Position numbers and translations under genes: made by a program. A stretch of 64,000 nucleotides of DNA from Alkalihalobacterium alkalinitrilicum (GTDB taxonomy: Bacteria > Bacillota > Bacilli > Bacillales > Bacillaceae_F), in the NCBI RefSeq assembly GCF_002019605.1, contig NZ_KV917368.1, forward strand, positions 5,005,070-5,069,069. The letters run 5' to 3'. Position 1 is the first letter of the stretch. Each line of letters opens with the position of its first letter. Under the pieces are notes generated by a model, which was given only the letters and a program-made list of their open reading frames with translations, was not told the DNA's origin and ran no database searches. Shown here piece by piece: positions 35,665 through 44,756 of the stretch.

Positions 35665-35859
35665 ATGGGAAAACAGCCACGTTGGATTTATTGGAAGCAA
35701 ACATTTCAATCTAAATTTCAAGCTGGATGCTTAAAAGCAAAACTTGAAGATAATTGGCATAATGGCTATGAGATTGGACCATGTGTTGAAATAAAAAAAT
35801 TGAAAACAAATAAGTACGTAGTTAGATATACTTATGATGAGATGTCAGAATGGTCCTGA
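35665..35859 (+). CDS. small hypothetical protein
   Basis: 64 residues from ATG 35665 (AAGGCAAGGG upstream). MGKQPRWIYWKQTFQSKFQA then a KAKLEDNWHNGYEIGP domain ending TYDEMSEWS, likely a small beta-barrel. Function unknown. Its stop lies inside a terminator hairpin. Confidence 0.55.
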   Translation: MGKQPRWIYWKQTFQSKFQAGCLKAKLEDNWHNGYEIGPCVEIKKLKTNKYVVRYTYDEMSEWS

Positions 35860-35871
35860 CGTCTCTTTTTT
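35839..35871 (+). terminator. terminator overlapping a stop codon
   Basis: Stem GAGATGTCAG/CTGACGTCTC with one mismatch, then six or more T. Confidence 0.8.
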
Positions 35872-35981
35872 GTGATGAATATCATATGACTTGTGCAAGG
35901 TGATTGATAATTGTGTTTCTATAAAAATCAGTCGGATTATGTTTGAAGTTTCAACTTTATAAGACATATTGTACTTGTATT

Positions 35982-36013
35982 TAGTACCGTAATTGATTTC
36001 AATTACGGTACTA
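35982..36013. repeat. perfect 13-bp hairpin in gene-free stretch
   Basis: TAGTACCGTAATT and AATTACGGTACTA around a 6-base loop, without a T run. It lies in the ~300-base gap 35860-36159 before the fumC 3' end; nothing else is visible there. Could be a protein site or an element end. Confidence 0.6.
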
Positions 36014-36159
36014 TCAATTTCCGTAAACCAAATACATTCAACATCGGAAGTCAAGAAGTTGCGGATTTGAATATATTTCTATTTTAAGTAATCCAAAAAA
36101 CACATACGACCACTCATATCATCATTATAGGTATGCCTTTTTCATGATGAGCTTATTTT

Positions 36160-37542
36160 TTATTTTCCAATCATTTTTTCAGGAATGACAATTTCATCGA
36201 ATTGTTCTCCTGATAATAAGCCGCTTGATATCGCAGCTTCTCGCAACGTCGTACCTTCTTCGTGCGCTTTTTTTGCAATTTTAGCCGCATTTTCATAACC
36301 GATATGTGGATTAAGCGCAGTGACGAGCATAAGTGACCTCGATAAGAGAGTTTCAATTACGTCAGTATTTGCTTCGATTCCAACAAGACACTTGTCATTA
36401 AATGAAATAATCGCATCGGAAAGAAGTTGAACCGATTGTAAATAATTATAAATAATGACAGGTTTAAATACATTTAATTCAAAGTTTCCTTGACTAGCCG
36501 CAAAGCCAATTGTTGCGTCATTACCCATCACTTGAACAGCAACCATCGTTAAGGCTTCACTTTGAGTCGGGTTGACTTTTCCAGGCATAATCGAACTACC
36601 AGGTTCGTTAGCAGGGATCGTAATTTCTCCAATACCTGATCTTGGACCACTCGCAAGCCACCTGACATCATTTGCAATCTTCATTAAATCGGCTGCGAGT
36701 GCTTTTAAGGCACCATGAGCATAAACTAGCTCATCATGGCTCGTTAAGGCGTGAAACTTATTTTTAGCCGATGTAAATGTGGTTCTCGTTATTTTACTGA
36801 TTTCTTCAGCAACTTTATCCCCAAACTGGGGGTGAGCGTTAATACCAGTTCCGACAGCTGTTCCACCAATTGCTAATTCTTTTAAGTGCACTAAACTTTC
36901 ATTGATCATTTTCTCAGATTTTTCAAGCATTCGCAGCCAACCACTTACTTCTTGACCAAGCGTAAGAGGGGTTGCATCTTGTAAGTGCGTTCGTCCAATT
37001 TTTATAATATCCTTAAATTCATCGATTTTCCTTTCTAATGTTGCTTTCATGGCTTCGATGGCTGGGAGTAATTGTTTTTCAACTTGATTCACAGCTGCGA
37101 TATGCATTGCAGTAGGAAAAGTATCATTAGAACTTTGGGATCGATTTACGTCATCATTTGGATGAACACGCTCTTTACTATTATTTGATGTTAGGTGAAG
37201 GTTTGCTTCAAAGGCAATGACTTCATTTACGTTCATATTTGATTGAGTCCCACTACCTGTTTGCCATACAGACAATGGAAAATGATCATCAAACTCTCCA
37301 GAAATGATTTTCTCAGCAATTGTTACGATCGCGTCTTTTTTTTCAGCTTCAAGATTGTTAATTTCGTGATTGACAATCGCAGCTGACTTTTTCAAAATCG
37401 CAAAGGCATGAATAATTCGCATTGGCATTTTTTCAATCCCGATCTTAAAGTTCTCTATACTTCTTTGGGTTTGTGCACCCCAGGATTTTTCATTTGGTAC
37501 TTTGATTTCTCCAATCGTATCTTTTTCAACTCGAAATTCCAC
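36160..37542 (-). CDS. fumC: class II fumarate hydratase
   Basis: 460 residues. The fumarase/aspartase signature [16 protein letters not shown] is intact, with [28 protein letters not shown] and [16 protein letters not shown]. It interconverts fumarate and malate in the TCA cycle. The start is GTG 37542 after GGAGGAATG; an ATG inside that ribosome site is in another frame. Single gene on the minus strand. Confidence 0.93.
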   Translation of the reverse strand: MEFRVEKDTIGEIKVPNEKSWGAQTQRSIENFKIGIEKMPMRIIHAFAILKKSAAIVNHEINNLEAEKKDAIVTIAEKIISGEFDDHFPLSVWQTGSGTQSNMNVNEVIAFEANLHLTSNNSKERVHPNDDVNRSQSSNDTFPTAMHIAAVNQVEKQLLPAIEAMKATLERKIDEFKDIIKIGRTHLQDATPLTLGQEVSGWLRMLEKSEKMINESLVHLKELAIGGTAVGTGINAHPQFGDKVAEEISKITRTTFTSAKNKFHALTSHDELVYAHGALKALAADLMKIANDVRWLASGPRSGIGEITIPANEPGSSIMPGKVNPTQSEALTMVAVQVMGNDATIGFAASQGNFELNVFKPVIIYNYLQSVQLLSDAIISFNDKCLVGIEANTDVIETLLSRSLMLVTALNPHIGYENAAKIAKKAHEEGTTLREAAISSGLLSGEQFDEIVIPEKMIGK

Positions 37543-37898
37543 TTTTCATTCCTCCAAACGTAGATGATATTTATAGCTTTTTATATTCTTTGGTAATCAA
37601 TACCCTTTTTTCCATTGATCGTATTATTTTATGTAAAAAAATTAATTTCATATGATGAATGTTTTTTCTTCGTATAACTAATGAAAGAGCATTACTGTTA
37701 CTTATCATTCATGGTCAAATTCAAATGAGGTTATTTCCAGGTTTAGTCGAGACAATAGGAGCAATTGAAAGCTCTATTTGAGCAATTCTTATGAAAATTA
37801 ACTTTGTTAATTTTGAATGAATTTACCAACAGAGCTAATAATAACCCCATAGTAAGGAGTGCATCATTTGATCATTTTCAATTTAATGGGGTGGGAAG
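37543..37898. other. gene-free stretch between fumC and nupC
   Basis: AT-rich divergent promoter region. Near the right end ACCCCAT (37844-37850) can pair with ATGGGGT (37886-37892), which covers the nupC ribosome site. A second GGAG site before TTG 37869 opens a frame that overlaps the nupC start, a possible leader. Confidence 0.4.
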
Positions 37899-39113
37899 AT
37901 GAATATCCTATGGGGAGTAATAGGAATTCTCGTGATTTTTGCAATTGCTTTTTTACTTTCAAACAAACGATCAGCTATTAATTTAAGGACGGTTTTAGGA
38001 GGATTTGCGATACAACTCTTGTTTGCTATTCTTGTACTAAAAGTCCCAGCAGGAAGAGAGGTATTGAATTGGCTTACTTTAGCTGTAGGTAATATTATTG
38101 ATTATGCCAATGCTGGAATTGGATTTGTGTTTGGTGAGATGTTTATAAAAGAAGATGGAATATTTATGTTTGCGATTAACGTTTTGGCCGTTATTATATT
38201 CTTTTCGTCATTGATCTCAGTACTTTATTATTTAAATATAATGCAGTGGGTTATTAAAATTCTTGGTGGAGCTTTATCGAAACTATTAGGTACGAGTAAA
38301 TCAGAATCATTGAGTGCGGCAGCAAATATTTTTGTTGGGCAAACCGAAGCGCCGCTTGTCATTAGACCTTATATTTCCAAGATGACACAGTCTGAATTAT
38401 TTGCTGTGATGACAGGAGGGCTTGCCTCTGTCGCTGGTTCGGTTCTCGTTGGTTATGCGTTACTAGGTGTTCCTCTTGAATACTTGTTAGCCGCGAGCTT
38501 TATGGCGGCTCCAGCAGGATTGGTCATGGCCAAAATGATCGTTCCTGAAACAAATAAAGACCAGCTAACGGGAGAGTTTCACATGGAAAAAGATAAGGAA
38601 TCAGCTAACGTCATTGATGCTGCTGCAAGAGGAGCTAGCGTCGGCTTGAACTTAACTCTTAATATTGCGGCAATGTTACTCGCCTTTGTCGCTCTAATTG
38701 CATTGCTTAATGGAATTCTCGGTGCCATTGGTGGGTTGTTCGGGTTTAATGGACTTACGTTAGAAATGATTTTAGGATTTGTCTTTGCTCCCCTTGCCTT
38801 TGCTATTGGTGTACCTTGGCATGAAGCGGTAACAGCTGGAGGTTTTATTGGACAAAAGCTCATCGTCAATGAGTTTGTTGCGTATCTTTCGTTTGCACCA
38901 CAAATTGAGATACTATCGGAAAAAACAGTGGCAGTTGTTAGTTTTGCTCTTTGTGGATTTGCCAACTTATCTTCACTGGGAATTTTGCTTGGTGGGCTTG
39001 GAAACTTGGCACCCGATAGAAGAGCGGATATAGCAAAACTTGGGTTACGTGCAATTGCAGCAGGTATGCTAGCTTCTTTATTAAGTGCTGCAGTGGCTGG
39101 TATGTTATTCTAA
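37899..39113 (+). CDS. nupC: NupC-type concentrative nucleoside transporter
   Basis: 404 residues with about ten membrane segments. Family marks are NIFVGQTEAPLVIRPYI, MTGGLASVAGSVLVGY, GASVGLNLTLNIAAML and CGFANLSSLGILLGGL. It imports nucleosides with H+ or Na+. GGGGTGG precedes the ATG at good spacing. Hairpin GGTTCTTCT/AGAAGGGCC shortly after the stop may end transcription. No catabolic genes adjoin it. Confidence 0.9.
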   Translation: MNILWGVIGILVIFAIAFLLSNKRSAINLRTVLGGFAIQLLFAILVLKVPAGREVLNWLTLAVGNIIDYANAGIGFVFGEMFIKEDGIFMFAINVLAVIIFFSSLISVLYYLNIMQWVIKILGGALSKLLGTSKSESLSAAANIFVGQTEAPLVIRPYISKMTQSELFAVMTGGLASVAGSVLVGYALLGVPLEYLLAASFMAAPAGLVMAKMIVPETNKDQLTGEFHMEKDKESANVIDAAARGASVGLNLTLNIAAMLLAFVALIALLNGILGAIGGLFGFNGLTLEMILGFVFAPLAFAIGVPWHEAVTAGGFIGQKLIVNEFVAYLSFAPQIEILSEKTVAVVSFALCGFANLSSLGILLGGLGNLAPDRRADIAKLGLRAIAAGMLASLLSAAVAGMLF

Positions 39114-39281
39114 GATGATTTTTGGTTCTTCTTCTATATGTAGAAGGGCCATTTTTTGTACGTTTAACTGGCACTATGACATCTACTTCAAGGTTTTGAA
39201 GGATAGGCAAGGCTAAGTGGGAGATAAGTGGCCAGTAAAAAGTAGAGCCTGTGTGAGACCGACAGAGTAGGGCGCAAGTCT

Positions 39282-39321
39282 CATTCATTGGTGGGGATGA
39301 AGGAAACCCCCGCATTCAATG
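39282..39321. repeat. hairpin like an IS200/IS605 right end, copy 2
   Basis: Arms CATTCATTGGTGGGG and CCCCCGCATTCAATG with some mismatches, loop ATGAAGGAAA, followed by AGGTTTAAA. Same plan as the hairpin at 29407-29440. It lies in the gap 39114-39525. Confidence 0.55.
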
Positions 39322-39349
39322 AGGTTTAAATTTATACCTAGGTACATTC

Positions 39350-39380
39350 GAATGTCAGTTATTAGACTGGCATTCTTTTT
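39350..39380 (+). terminator. orphan terminator hairpin
   Basis: GAATGTCAGT/ACTGGCATTC (one G-T pair), loop TATTAG, then TTTTT. No gene reads into it directly; it may belong to the element remnant. Confidence 0.7.
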
Positions 39381-39431
39381 TATTTACACTATACAATCGA
39401 TTGATTAAGAATAAGAATTACTAGGTGAGTA

Positions 39432-39477
39432 TTGACAGTACATGGAAAAAGTATTAATGTATTAAGTGTACTACACT
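39432..39477 (+). promoter_or_regulatory. sigma-A promoter and GntR operator
   Basis: TTGACA (39432-39437), 17 bases, TAATGT (39455-39460). Right after it lies the perfect palindrome AGTGTA-C-TACACT (39465-39477), close to known YtrA-type GntR operators, at the expected transcription start. It probably gives autorepression of the following operon. Confidence 0.75.
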
Positions 39478-39525
39478 ATGCAATACAGTATAGAGAGATT
39501 GAGCAACCTAAAAGGTGGTGACTCC

Positions 39526-39924
39526 ATGCTTTTACGAATTGACCCTAAAAGCAATGTACCGTTATACGAACAAATTATTATGCAAATTAAAGAACTTCGA
39601 GCAAAAGGAATAATCGAAGCGAATGAGAGGCTTCCTTCCGTTCGGGAGTTGAGTTCACAAATTGTGATTAACCCGAACACCGTAAGTAAGGCGTATAAAG
39701 AACTTGAAAGACAAGGGATTATCGTGACCATTCGAGGAAAAGGAACGTTTGTAGCCGAAGGTGAAACGATAGCAGCAACGGATAAGGAGAGAGAGAAGAT
39801 GAAAAAGTCTTTAGAGCAGCTGGTTATTGATAGTGCTTATTTAGGAATTACAAAAGAAGAGCTGCAGCAATGGATAAATGACTTATTTCAAGATTTAGGT
39901 GGTGATATACATGATAGAAATTAA
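39526..39924 (+). CDS. GntR-family repressor, YtrA type
   Basis: 132 residues from ATG 39526 (AAAGGTGGTGA upstream). Winged-helix domain with PLYEQIIMQIKELRAKGIIE, RLPSVRELSSQIVINPNTVS and GIIVTIRGKGTFVA, then a short helical effector-free end, as in the small YtrA subgroup. These repress ABC transporter operons that respond to cell-wall antibiotics. It overlaps the ATPase gene by 14 bases, so the operon is gntR-ATPase-permease-small gene. Confidence 0.85.
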   Translation: MLLRIDPKSNVPLYEQIIMQIKELRAKGIIEANERLPSVRELSSQIVINPNTVSKAYKELERQGIIVTIRGKGTFVAEGETIAATDKEREKMKKSLEQLVIDSAYLGITKEELQQWINDLFQDLGGDIHDRN

Positions 39925-40789
39925 TCAGCTTTCGAAATCCATTCATAATCACGAAGTCCTTAATGATATCAATTTCGAATTAAAACCTGGAAACATAATT
40001 GGATTGATTGGGAGGAATGGAGCTGGAAAAACAACACTTTTACGTCTCTTAGTGGGAATCCTTTTACCGACAAAAGGAGATGTTCTTCTCGATGGAAAAA
40101 GCATTTATCAATATCCAGAAGTGAAAAAGGAAATTGTATTCGTCCCCGATTCGCCAGAAGCACTGAAAAATTATGCAACACAAGAAATTGTAAAGTTATA
40201 TAAGCAAATCTATCCTAATTTTGATGAAAAGTATTTTTATGATCTTCTTGAGCGTTTTTCCTTACCGAAAACGAGAAAAATTGGAAATTATTCAAAAGGA
40301 ATGAAGGCTCTCTTTGCTCTAGTGTTAGCCTTTTCTACTCGAGCAAAATACATTTTATTAGATGAACCAACAGATGGTTTAGATGTTATCGTAAAAAAGA
40401 AAATTTTACGATACATTATCGAAGAAGTCGCAGAACAACAAGTTTCCGTTATTATTTCTTCACATCGTCTAGATGAACTTGAATTTATGGCTGATCAAAT
40501 TATTGTTATAAAAGATGGCACAATTGATTCAAATTATGATCTCGATGAAATGAAAAAATCCTACCGGAAAGTACAAGTCGTATTTAAAGGATATCTACCT
40601 AATGAACTGAGCGAACAAGTGAATGTATTGTCCCAAAGTGGAAGAGTATACACATTGTTGCTTGACGGTGATTTAGCTAAGAAAGAAGCGGAAATTAAAA
40701 AGCATGAGCCGCTCTTATATGAAGAACTTTCGGTCGTTTTAGAAGATATTTTTGTTGCGAAGCTTGGGGGTGAAGAGTTTGCTAATTAA
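39911..40789 (+). CDS. ABC transporter ATP-binding protein
   Basis: 292 residues. Walker A GRNGAGKTTLL, a signature loop in degenerate form (GNYSKGMKALF), Walker B YILLDEPTDGLD, H-loop SSHRLDE. YtrB-like: works with the permease that follows and is controlled by the GntR protein. ATG 39911 has AGGTGGTGA upstream. The C-terminal ~70 residues are an accessory domain of unknown use. Confidence 0.85.
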   Translation: MIEINQLSKSIHNHEVLNDINFELKPGNIIGLIGRNGAGKTTLLRLLVGILLPTKGDVLLDGKSIYQYPEVKKEIVFVPDSPEALKNYATQEIVKLYKQIYPNFDEKYFYDLLERFSLPKTRKIGNYSKGMKALFALVLAFSTRAKYILLDEPTDGLDVIVKKKILRYIIEEVAEQQVSVIISSHRLDELEFMADQIIVIKDGTIDSNYDLDEMKKSYRKVQVVFKGYLPNELSEQVNVLSQSGRVYTLLLDGDLAKKEAEIKKHEPLLYEELSVVLEDIFVAKLGGEEFAN

Positions 40790-41792
40790 AGCACTTTGGA
40801 TGAAAGAGTATAAACAGACAAAAACACTAATTTGGGGTTTACTCATTCTATTCTTTTTTGATTTTCCGATTCGTGTTTCACTTAACTTAGAAAGTTGGAA
40901 GACGATGGAAGAGCATGCGTTAATTGAACCGACAGCATATGCCAATCCTATTGTCCACGACTTTATGGTTCGATCGTTGTTTTTTGGGGGATTTGCAACG
41001 TTTTTAGGAATGATTATTATTGTGTTACTTGCAGGTATAATGATCGGTTCTGAGCGAAATACGCGAAAGAATGATTTTTCATTTGCGTTGCCGTATAAAC
41101 GAAGGGATATGTTTTTAACGAAATGGTTAATTGGAGTTTTGTCTGTTAGTGTTTTTTATACCGTAAATTACTTAGCAGCTTACTTTTTAGTTGCGACTTC
41201 CGATTATAAGCATTTTTTAGAACAATTTTCACATGTACAGTTATTAATTATGCCGCTTCTAGGATTTATTACTCTGTTTAGTTTTGCGATGCTTATTGGG
41301 ACGGTTTCTGGTGAAATGGTTTCTCAAATGGTTCTTACGTTTATTTTTACGTTCTTTCCATTAGGTTTCTATTATTTAGTTTCAGGATTTTGGATGATTC
41401 ACACTAATGAGTATTTACATGAACCAACTGCACTTACGTACTTCGTTTGGCCGATTTATAGTATTGATGCCTACTCTAATAAACCATTACTCATACCGAT
41501 TGTTGCGACGATCATTTTTACGATAATAGCGACAAAATTATACACGGTTAATAAAACTGAACATAATGGGGAATTTCTCATTTTTAAAGGGTTACAGCCG
41601 GTTTTTAAAGTCGGTATATTAATCTGTTTTGCATTATTAGGAGGAATGTTAATTTCAAGCTTGACGCCATACACGAATGGTAATATACTGACTATCGTGT
41701 TCTATTGGATAGGGTTTATCGTTTTTGCACTTCTATCCTATCGTTTAACCACAAGGTTGTTGACAATGAACGTCACTGTAAAGAATAAGTAA
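40779..41792 (+). CDS. ABC transporter permease
   Basis: 337 residues with about eight membrane segments of the ABC-2 type (TFLGMIIIVLLAGIMIGSE, NDFSFALPYKRRDMFLTKWL). TTG 40779 (LLIKALWMKEYKQ) is the likely start, with GGGGGTGAA upstream; it overlaps the ATPase stop. Likely exports or removes a compound or helps respond to envelope stress. The substrate is unknown. Confidence 0.8.
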   Translation: MLIKALWMKEYKQTKTLIWGLLILFFFDFPIRVSLNLESWKTMEEHALIEPTAYANPIVHDFMVRSLFFGGFATFLGMIIIVLLAGIMIGSERNTRKNDFSFALPYKRRDMFLTKWLIGVLSVSVFYTVNYLAAYFLVATSDYKHFLEQFSHVQLLIMPLLGFITLFSFAMLIGTVSGEMVSQMVLTFIFTFFPLGFYYLVSGFWMIHTNEYLHEPTALTYFVWPIYSIDAYSNKPLLIPIVATIIFTIIATKLYTVNKTEHNGEFLIFKGLQPVFKVGILICFALLGGMLISSLTPYTNGNILTIVFYWIGFIVFALLSYRLTTRLLTMNVTVKNK

Positions 41793-41805
41793 AAGGTGAG
41801 AAAAG

Positions 41806-41895
41806 ATGAAGAGAGCATTTTGGTTATATTTTTTGTTACTGTTTTTCCTAGCTTTTTGTTTTGTCTATATTGAAAATATGAACCTACCATCTTAA
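41806..41895 (+). CDS. tiny membrane protein of the ABC operon
   Basis: 29 residues, KRAFWLYFLLLFFLAFCFVY as a single membrane helix. AAAAGGTGAG precedes ATG 41806 and it lies 13 bases after the permease. Too short for usual calls. May be a small subunit or regulator of the transporter. Confidence 0.5.
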   Translation: MKRAFWLYFLLLFFLAFCFVYIENMNLPS

Positions 41896-41968
41896 TAATT
41901 AAGGTGTTTAATAGGTAATAAGCTAGTAAATAAAAATTTCAGATCGTATACAGGATCTCCAAGAGTGA

Positions 41969-42017
41969 AAAGGATAGTTCAAGCTAGGTGTTTTATAGCT
42001 GAATTATCCTTTTTTAT
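41969..42017 (+). terminator. terminator of the GntR-ABC operon
   Basis: Long imperfect stem AAGGATAGTTCAAGCTA/TAGCTGAATTATCCTT then TTTTTT. Confidence 0.8.
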
Positions 42018-42284
42018 TTACTTTAAAAAAGGATAGATGATAGAGGAATAAAAAAAGAGACTAATTACATCAATCCCTCTTTATAAAAAATTTAAATAAA
42101 GTTATAAAAGCTCTTATTACTATTCACTTTGTTCGTTTGGAATTATAGGTTAGTTCGAAGACTAGTTTAATAAAACTACATAATTTGCAAAGAAATAGTA
42201 AATTACTCAGGAGTAACTTTGGTGAGAGTTATTAAGTTCGAGGAAGTTTTATTGTTTATCTTTCAACTAAATGAGTATGCTTTA

Positions 42285-42330
42285 AGTAAAAAAGAAGACG
42301 ACCAGTATCTTGAGTCGACTTCTTCCTTTT
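42285..42330 (-). terminator. terminator of msrAB
   Basis: AAGAAGACGAC (42292-42302) pairs with GTCGACTTCTT (42314-42324) with one mismatch; T-rich on both sides, so possibly bidirectional. Confidence 0.8.
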
Positions 42331-42332
42331 TG

Positions 42333-43289
42333 TTATTGAAATAAACTTTTATATTCCCCGTATCCTTCTTTTTCGAGGTCATCTTTATGAATAAATTTAA
42401 GCGCCGCAGAATTAATACAGTATCGTAAACCTGTTGGCTTTGGTCCATCGTCAAATACATGACCTAAGTGAGAGTCTGAGTTTTTACTTCGTACTTCAAT
42501 TCTCCTCATTCCATGACTTGTATCGAGTTCTTCTGCTACTTTGTTTTGATGAAGTGGTTTCGTGAAACTTGGCCAGCCACAACCAGCATCAAATTTATCA
42601 AATGAACTAAATAACGGTTCACCTGAGACGATGTCGACATAAATTCCTTCTTCTTCATTGTTCCAATATTCATTGTGAAAAGGAGGCTCAGTACCGTTAT
42701 TTTGCGTTACTTCATATTGTATCGGTGTTAATGTTTTCTTTAATGTTTCTGGATCTTTTTTTTCGGACCAATGTTCCTTTATAAAGTGATCTCGTCCTGA
42801 GCCTTTACGATAGGTCATGTATCGAAATGGATTTTTTTTGTGAAAGTCTTGATGGTAGTCTTCTGCAGGGTAGAAAGCTGTTGCAGGTAGTATTTGTGTG
42901 GCAATCGGCTTTTGGAATCTGCCGCTTTCTTCTAATGCCTTTTTTGAGTCTTCAGCTATTTTTTTTTGTTCTTCTGTATGGTAGAAAATGACCGTTTTGT
43001 ATGAGTGCCCACGATCATGAAATTGTCCACCTGTATCTGTAGGATCTATTTGTTGCCAAAAAGTTTCAATAAGCTTCTTATATGGAAAAATAGATGGATC
43101 GTATGTGATTTCTACCGCTTCATAATGTCCAGTCGTTTCACTACAGACTTCCTCATAAGTTGGGTTTTCTTTATGACCACCTGTGTATCCTGAAACCACT
43201 TTTTCAATTCCTGGTAATTCGTCAAAGGGAGTTACCATACACCAAAAACAACCGCCTGCAAATGTTGCTGTTTCAAACGTTTTATTCAC
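42333..43289 (-). CDS. msrAB: fused methionine sulfoxide reductase MsrA-MsrB
   Basis: 318 residues. The N-terminal ~165 are MsrA with [20 protein letters not shown] (catalytic Cys), [12 protein letters not shown] and GQFHDRG; the C-terminal ~150 are MsrB with [29 protein letters not shown] (catalytic Cys). It repairs both sulfoxide forms of methionine. The usual four zinc-binding cysteines of many MsrB are absent. GTG 43289 has GGAGGTAAGG upstream and lies at the MsrA start; upstream codons are not family-like. Cytosolic. Single gene. Confidence 0.92.
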   Translation of the reverse strand: MNKTFETATFAGGCFWCMVTPFDELPGIEKVVSGYTGGHKENPTYEEVCSETTGHYEAVEITYDPSIFPYKKLIETFWQQIDPTDTGGQFHDRGHSYKTVIFYHTEEQKKIAEDSKKALEESGRFQKPIATQILPATAFYPAEDYHQDFHKKNPFRYMTYRKGSGRDHFIKEHWSEKKDPETLKKTLTPIQYEVTQNNGTEPPFHNEYWNNEEEGIYVDIVSGEPLFSSFDKFDAGCGWPSFTKPLHQNKVAEELDTSHGMRRIEVRSKNSDSHLGHVFDDGPKPTGLRYCINSAALKFIHKDDLEKEGYGEYKSLFQ

Positions 43290-43462
43290 GAATTCCTTAC
43301 CTCCATTCAGTAAAAACGATTCTATGTATGTAGTATACAAATAATATGTAATGAAAAACAAAGAAAATGTATTATATAATAAAAAAATACAAAACCATTC
43401 TTGCTGTTTACTACGTATATTATAAAGGAAACTGTCATTCAGTAGGGAGGAGAGTGATTGTT

Positions 43463-43588
43463 ATGAAAAGAACTCCAAAGAAAAAGAAACGTTTAGAAGA
43501 TGGATGGGTTTATTTTATATTTGAAATTTTTATAGAAATTATTTTCATTCTTCCTAGATTGCTTATCCGTATCTTTAAGCATGGATAA
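43463..43588 (+). CDS. small basic membrane protein
   Basis: 41 residues from ATG 43463 behind GGGAGGAGAG. Basic start (KRTPKKKKRLEDGW), then one membrane helix, YFIFEIFIEIIFILPRLLIR. Function unknown. It converges with ktrC. Confidence 0.55.
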   Translation: MKRTPKKKKRLEDGWVYFIFEIFIEIIFILPRLLIRIFKHG

Positions 43589-43601
43589 TTCTAAAGGAAT
43601 A

Positions 43602-44258
43602 CTACATACCTTCTTCTTCAAAACGTTTCAAATCATTTTTGTGGCCGATCATGATTAATATATCGTTCCTTTCAATTAAATTAGAGGGATATGGAGAAAT
43701 ATTGATGTCCTTTCCTCGTTTAATCGCTAAGATGGTACATCCAAATTTGGCACGAACGTCTAATTGTTCGATTGATTTATTTGAAACTTTGTCAGTCGCA
43801 ATAACTTCGATAATACTATACTCATCTGAAAGCTCTATATAATCAACTATTTTTTCTGATACGAGATGTTGCGCAATTCGAATGCCCATATCTTGCTCGG
43901 GATGAACAATTCGATCGGCACCGATTTTTTCAAGGACGCGATGGTGGTAATAATTTTGTGCCTTTACCCAAACATTGTTTACGCCCATTTCTTTCAGGAT
44001 GAGTGTGCAAAGAATACTCGATTGAATATTATCACCGATAGCCACAATTACATAATCGAAATTCCGTAGGCCGAGTGAGTGAAGCGCATTTTCATCTGTT
44101 CCACTTGCAATCACACTATGAGTCGAGTGTTCCGTCATGTTGTTTACTTTTTCTTCGTTATTATCAATCGCTAGAACATCATGACCTAATTTATAAAGCT
44201 CTTTGCAGATACTACTTCCAAACCGTCCTAAGCCAATGACAGCAAACTGTTTTTTCAT
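43602..44258 (-). CDS. ktrC: K+ uptake regulatory protein KtrC/KtrA type
   Basis: 218 residues. RCK_N domain with the dinucleotide motif FAVIGLGRFGSSICKEL and acidic strand end VLAIDNNEEKV, then RCK_C from about 135. It forms the gating ring of a Ktr potassium channel and binds ATP/ADP, and c-di-AMP in its RCK_C part. The partner channel (KtrB/D) is not in the window, as is usual for ktrC. ATG 44258 has CAAGGAGAAG upstream; the frame is open further but without family sequence. Confidence 0.88.
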   Translation of the reverse strand: MKKQFAVIGLGRFGSSICKELYKLGHDVLAIDNNEEKVNNMTEHSTHSVIASGTDENALHSLGLRNFDYVIVAIGDNIQSSILCTLILKEMGVNNVWVKAQNYYHHRVLEKIGADRIVHPEQDMGIRIAQHLVSEKIVDYIELSDEYSIIEVIATDKVSNKSIEQLDVRAKFGCTILAIKRGKDINISPYPSNLIERNDILIMIGHKNDLKRFEEEGM

Positions 44259-44711
44259 CGTAATCTTCTCCTTGTTTCCCAACGTTTCTATTCCAAAATA
44301 TAAAAAAAGAGAGCAAGTCCAAGCATTGTTAGTATGACTTTCCTGTTTAAAATTTATGATTGGAGTGTACGGCTTAAGTAATGTTAAATTTTTAAGTTTC
44401 AACTTTTTAGAGATCGGGTAAAAAAGGAGAGGAGCAATTGTAAGAGAGGTGCCGATTATAACAATCTACTGAAAAATGGGAATTTATCCAATCGTTATTG
44501 ATATTGTGATATAATTTACATTCGCTTTGTTGGTAAAGATCAAAAGATAGTTGAACCTGATTTTAATTTTGTATAAATGAAAGAAGGGTGAGGAAACTTA
44601 AATATTAATTGTAAAAGATTACCCAAGTACGGCAAAAACTAGGTAACTGGGCTTCCTCTTATTATAACGATACATAATGTTTACCTCAAAGACATAATTC
44701 ATTTTTTTACT
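44259..44711. other. gene-free divergent region upstream of BCCT gene
   Basis: Holds the ktrC promoter side and the BCCT leader. The structured part is listed separately. No coding frame is credible. Confidence 0.5.
44591..44659 (+). ncRNA. structured leader of the BCCT gene, unknown class
   Basis: GAGGAA (44591-44596) pairs with TTCCTC (44654-44659); inside, TTACC (44620-44624) pairs with GGTAA (44643-44647), which encloses CAAGTACGGCAAAAAC. It lies in the leader about 100 bases before the transporter start. It could be a riboswitch or protein site. I do not recognise its class. Confidence 0.35.
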
Positions 44712-44724
44712 TTGAAGGGAGGGA

Positions 44725-44751
44725 CCTTACGATTAAAGAGTAATCGTAAGG
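44725..44751 (+). promoter_or_regulatory. hairpin covering the BCCT ribosome site
   Basis: Perfect 11-bp stem CCTTACGATTA/TAATCGTAAGG with loop AAGAG. The right arm holds the AAGG of the likely ribosome site, five bases before ATG 44757. A second purine site, GAAGGGAGGG, lies just upstream with no standard start codon behind it. Confidence 0.6.
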
Positions 44752-44756
44752 ATGTT

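Larger units (their letters stand above)
41896..42332. other. gene-free stretch between convergent units
   Basis: It holds two terminators (listed) and AT-rich DNA between them with no credible gene. Confidence 0.6.

Noticed and set aside
35845-36054. 69-codon minus-strand frame
   Set aside because: Covers a perfect hairpin and a terminator, lacks a ribosome site and shows no recognisable sequence.
38579-38965. 128-codon frame opposite nupC
   Set aside because: Shadow of a well-supported transporter gene.
44712-44756. TTG 44712 as start of the BCCT protein
   Set aside because: It would translate through the ribosome-site hairpin, and family sequence begins at MEKYTYD; no ribosome site precedes the TTG.
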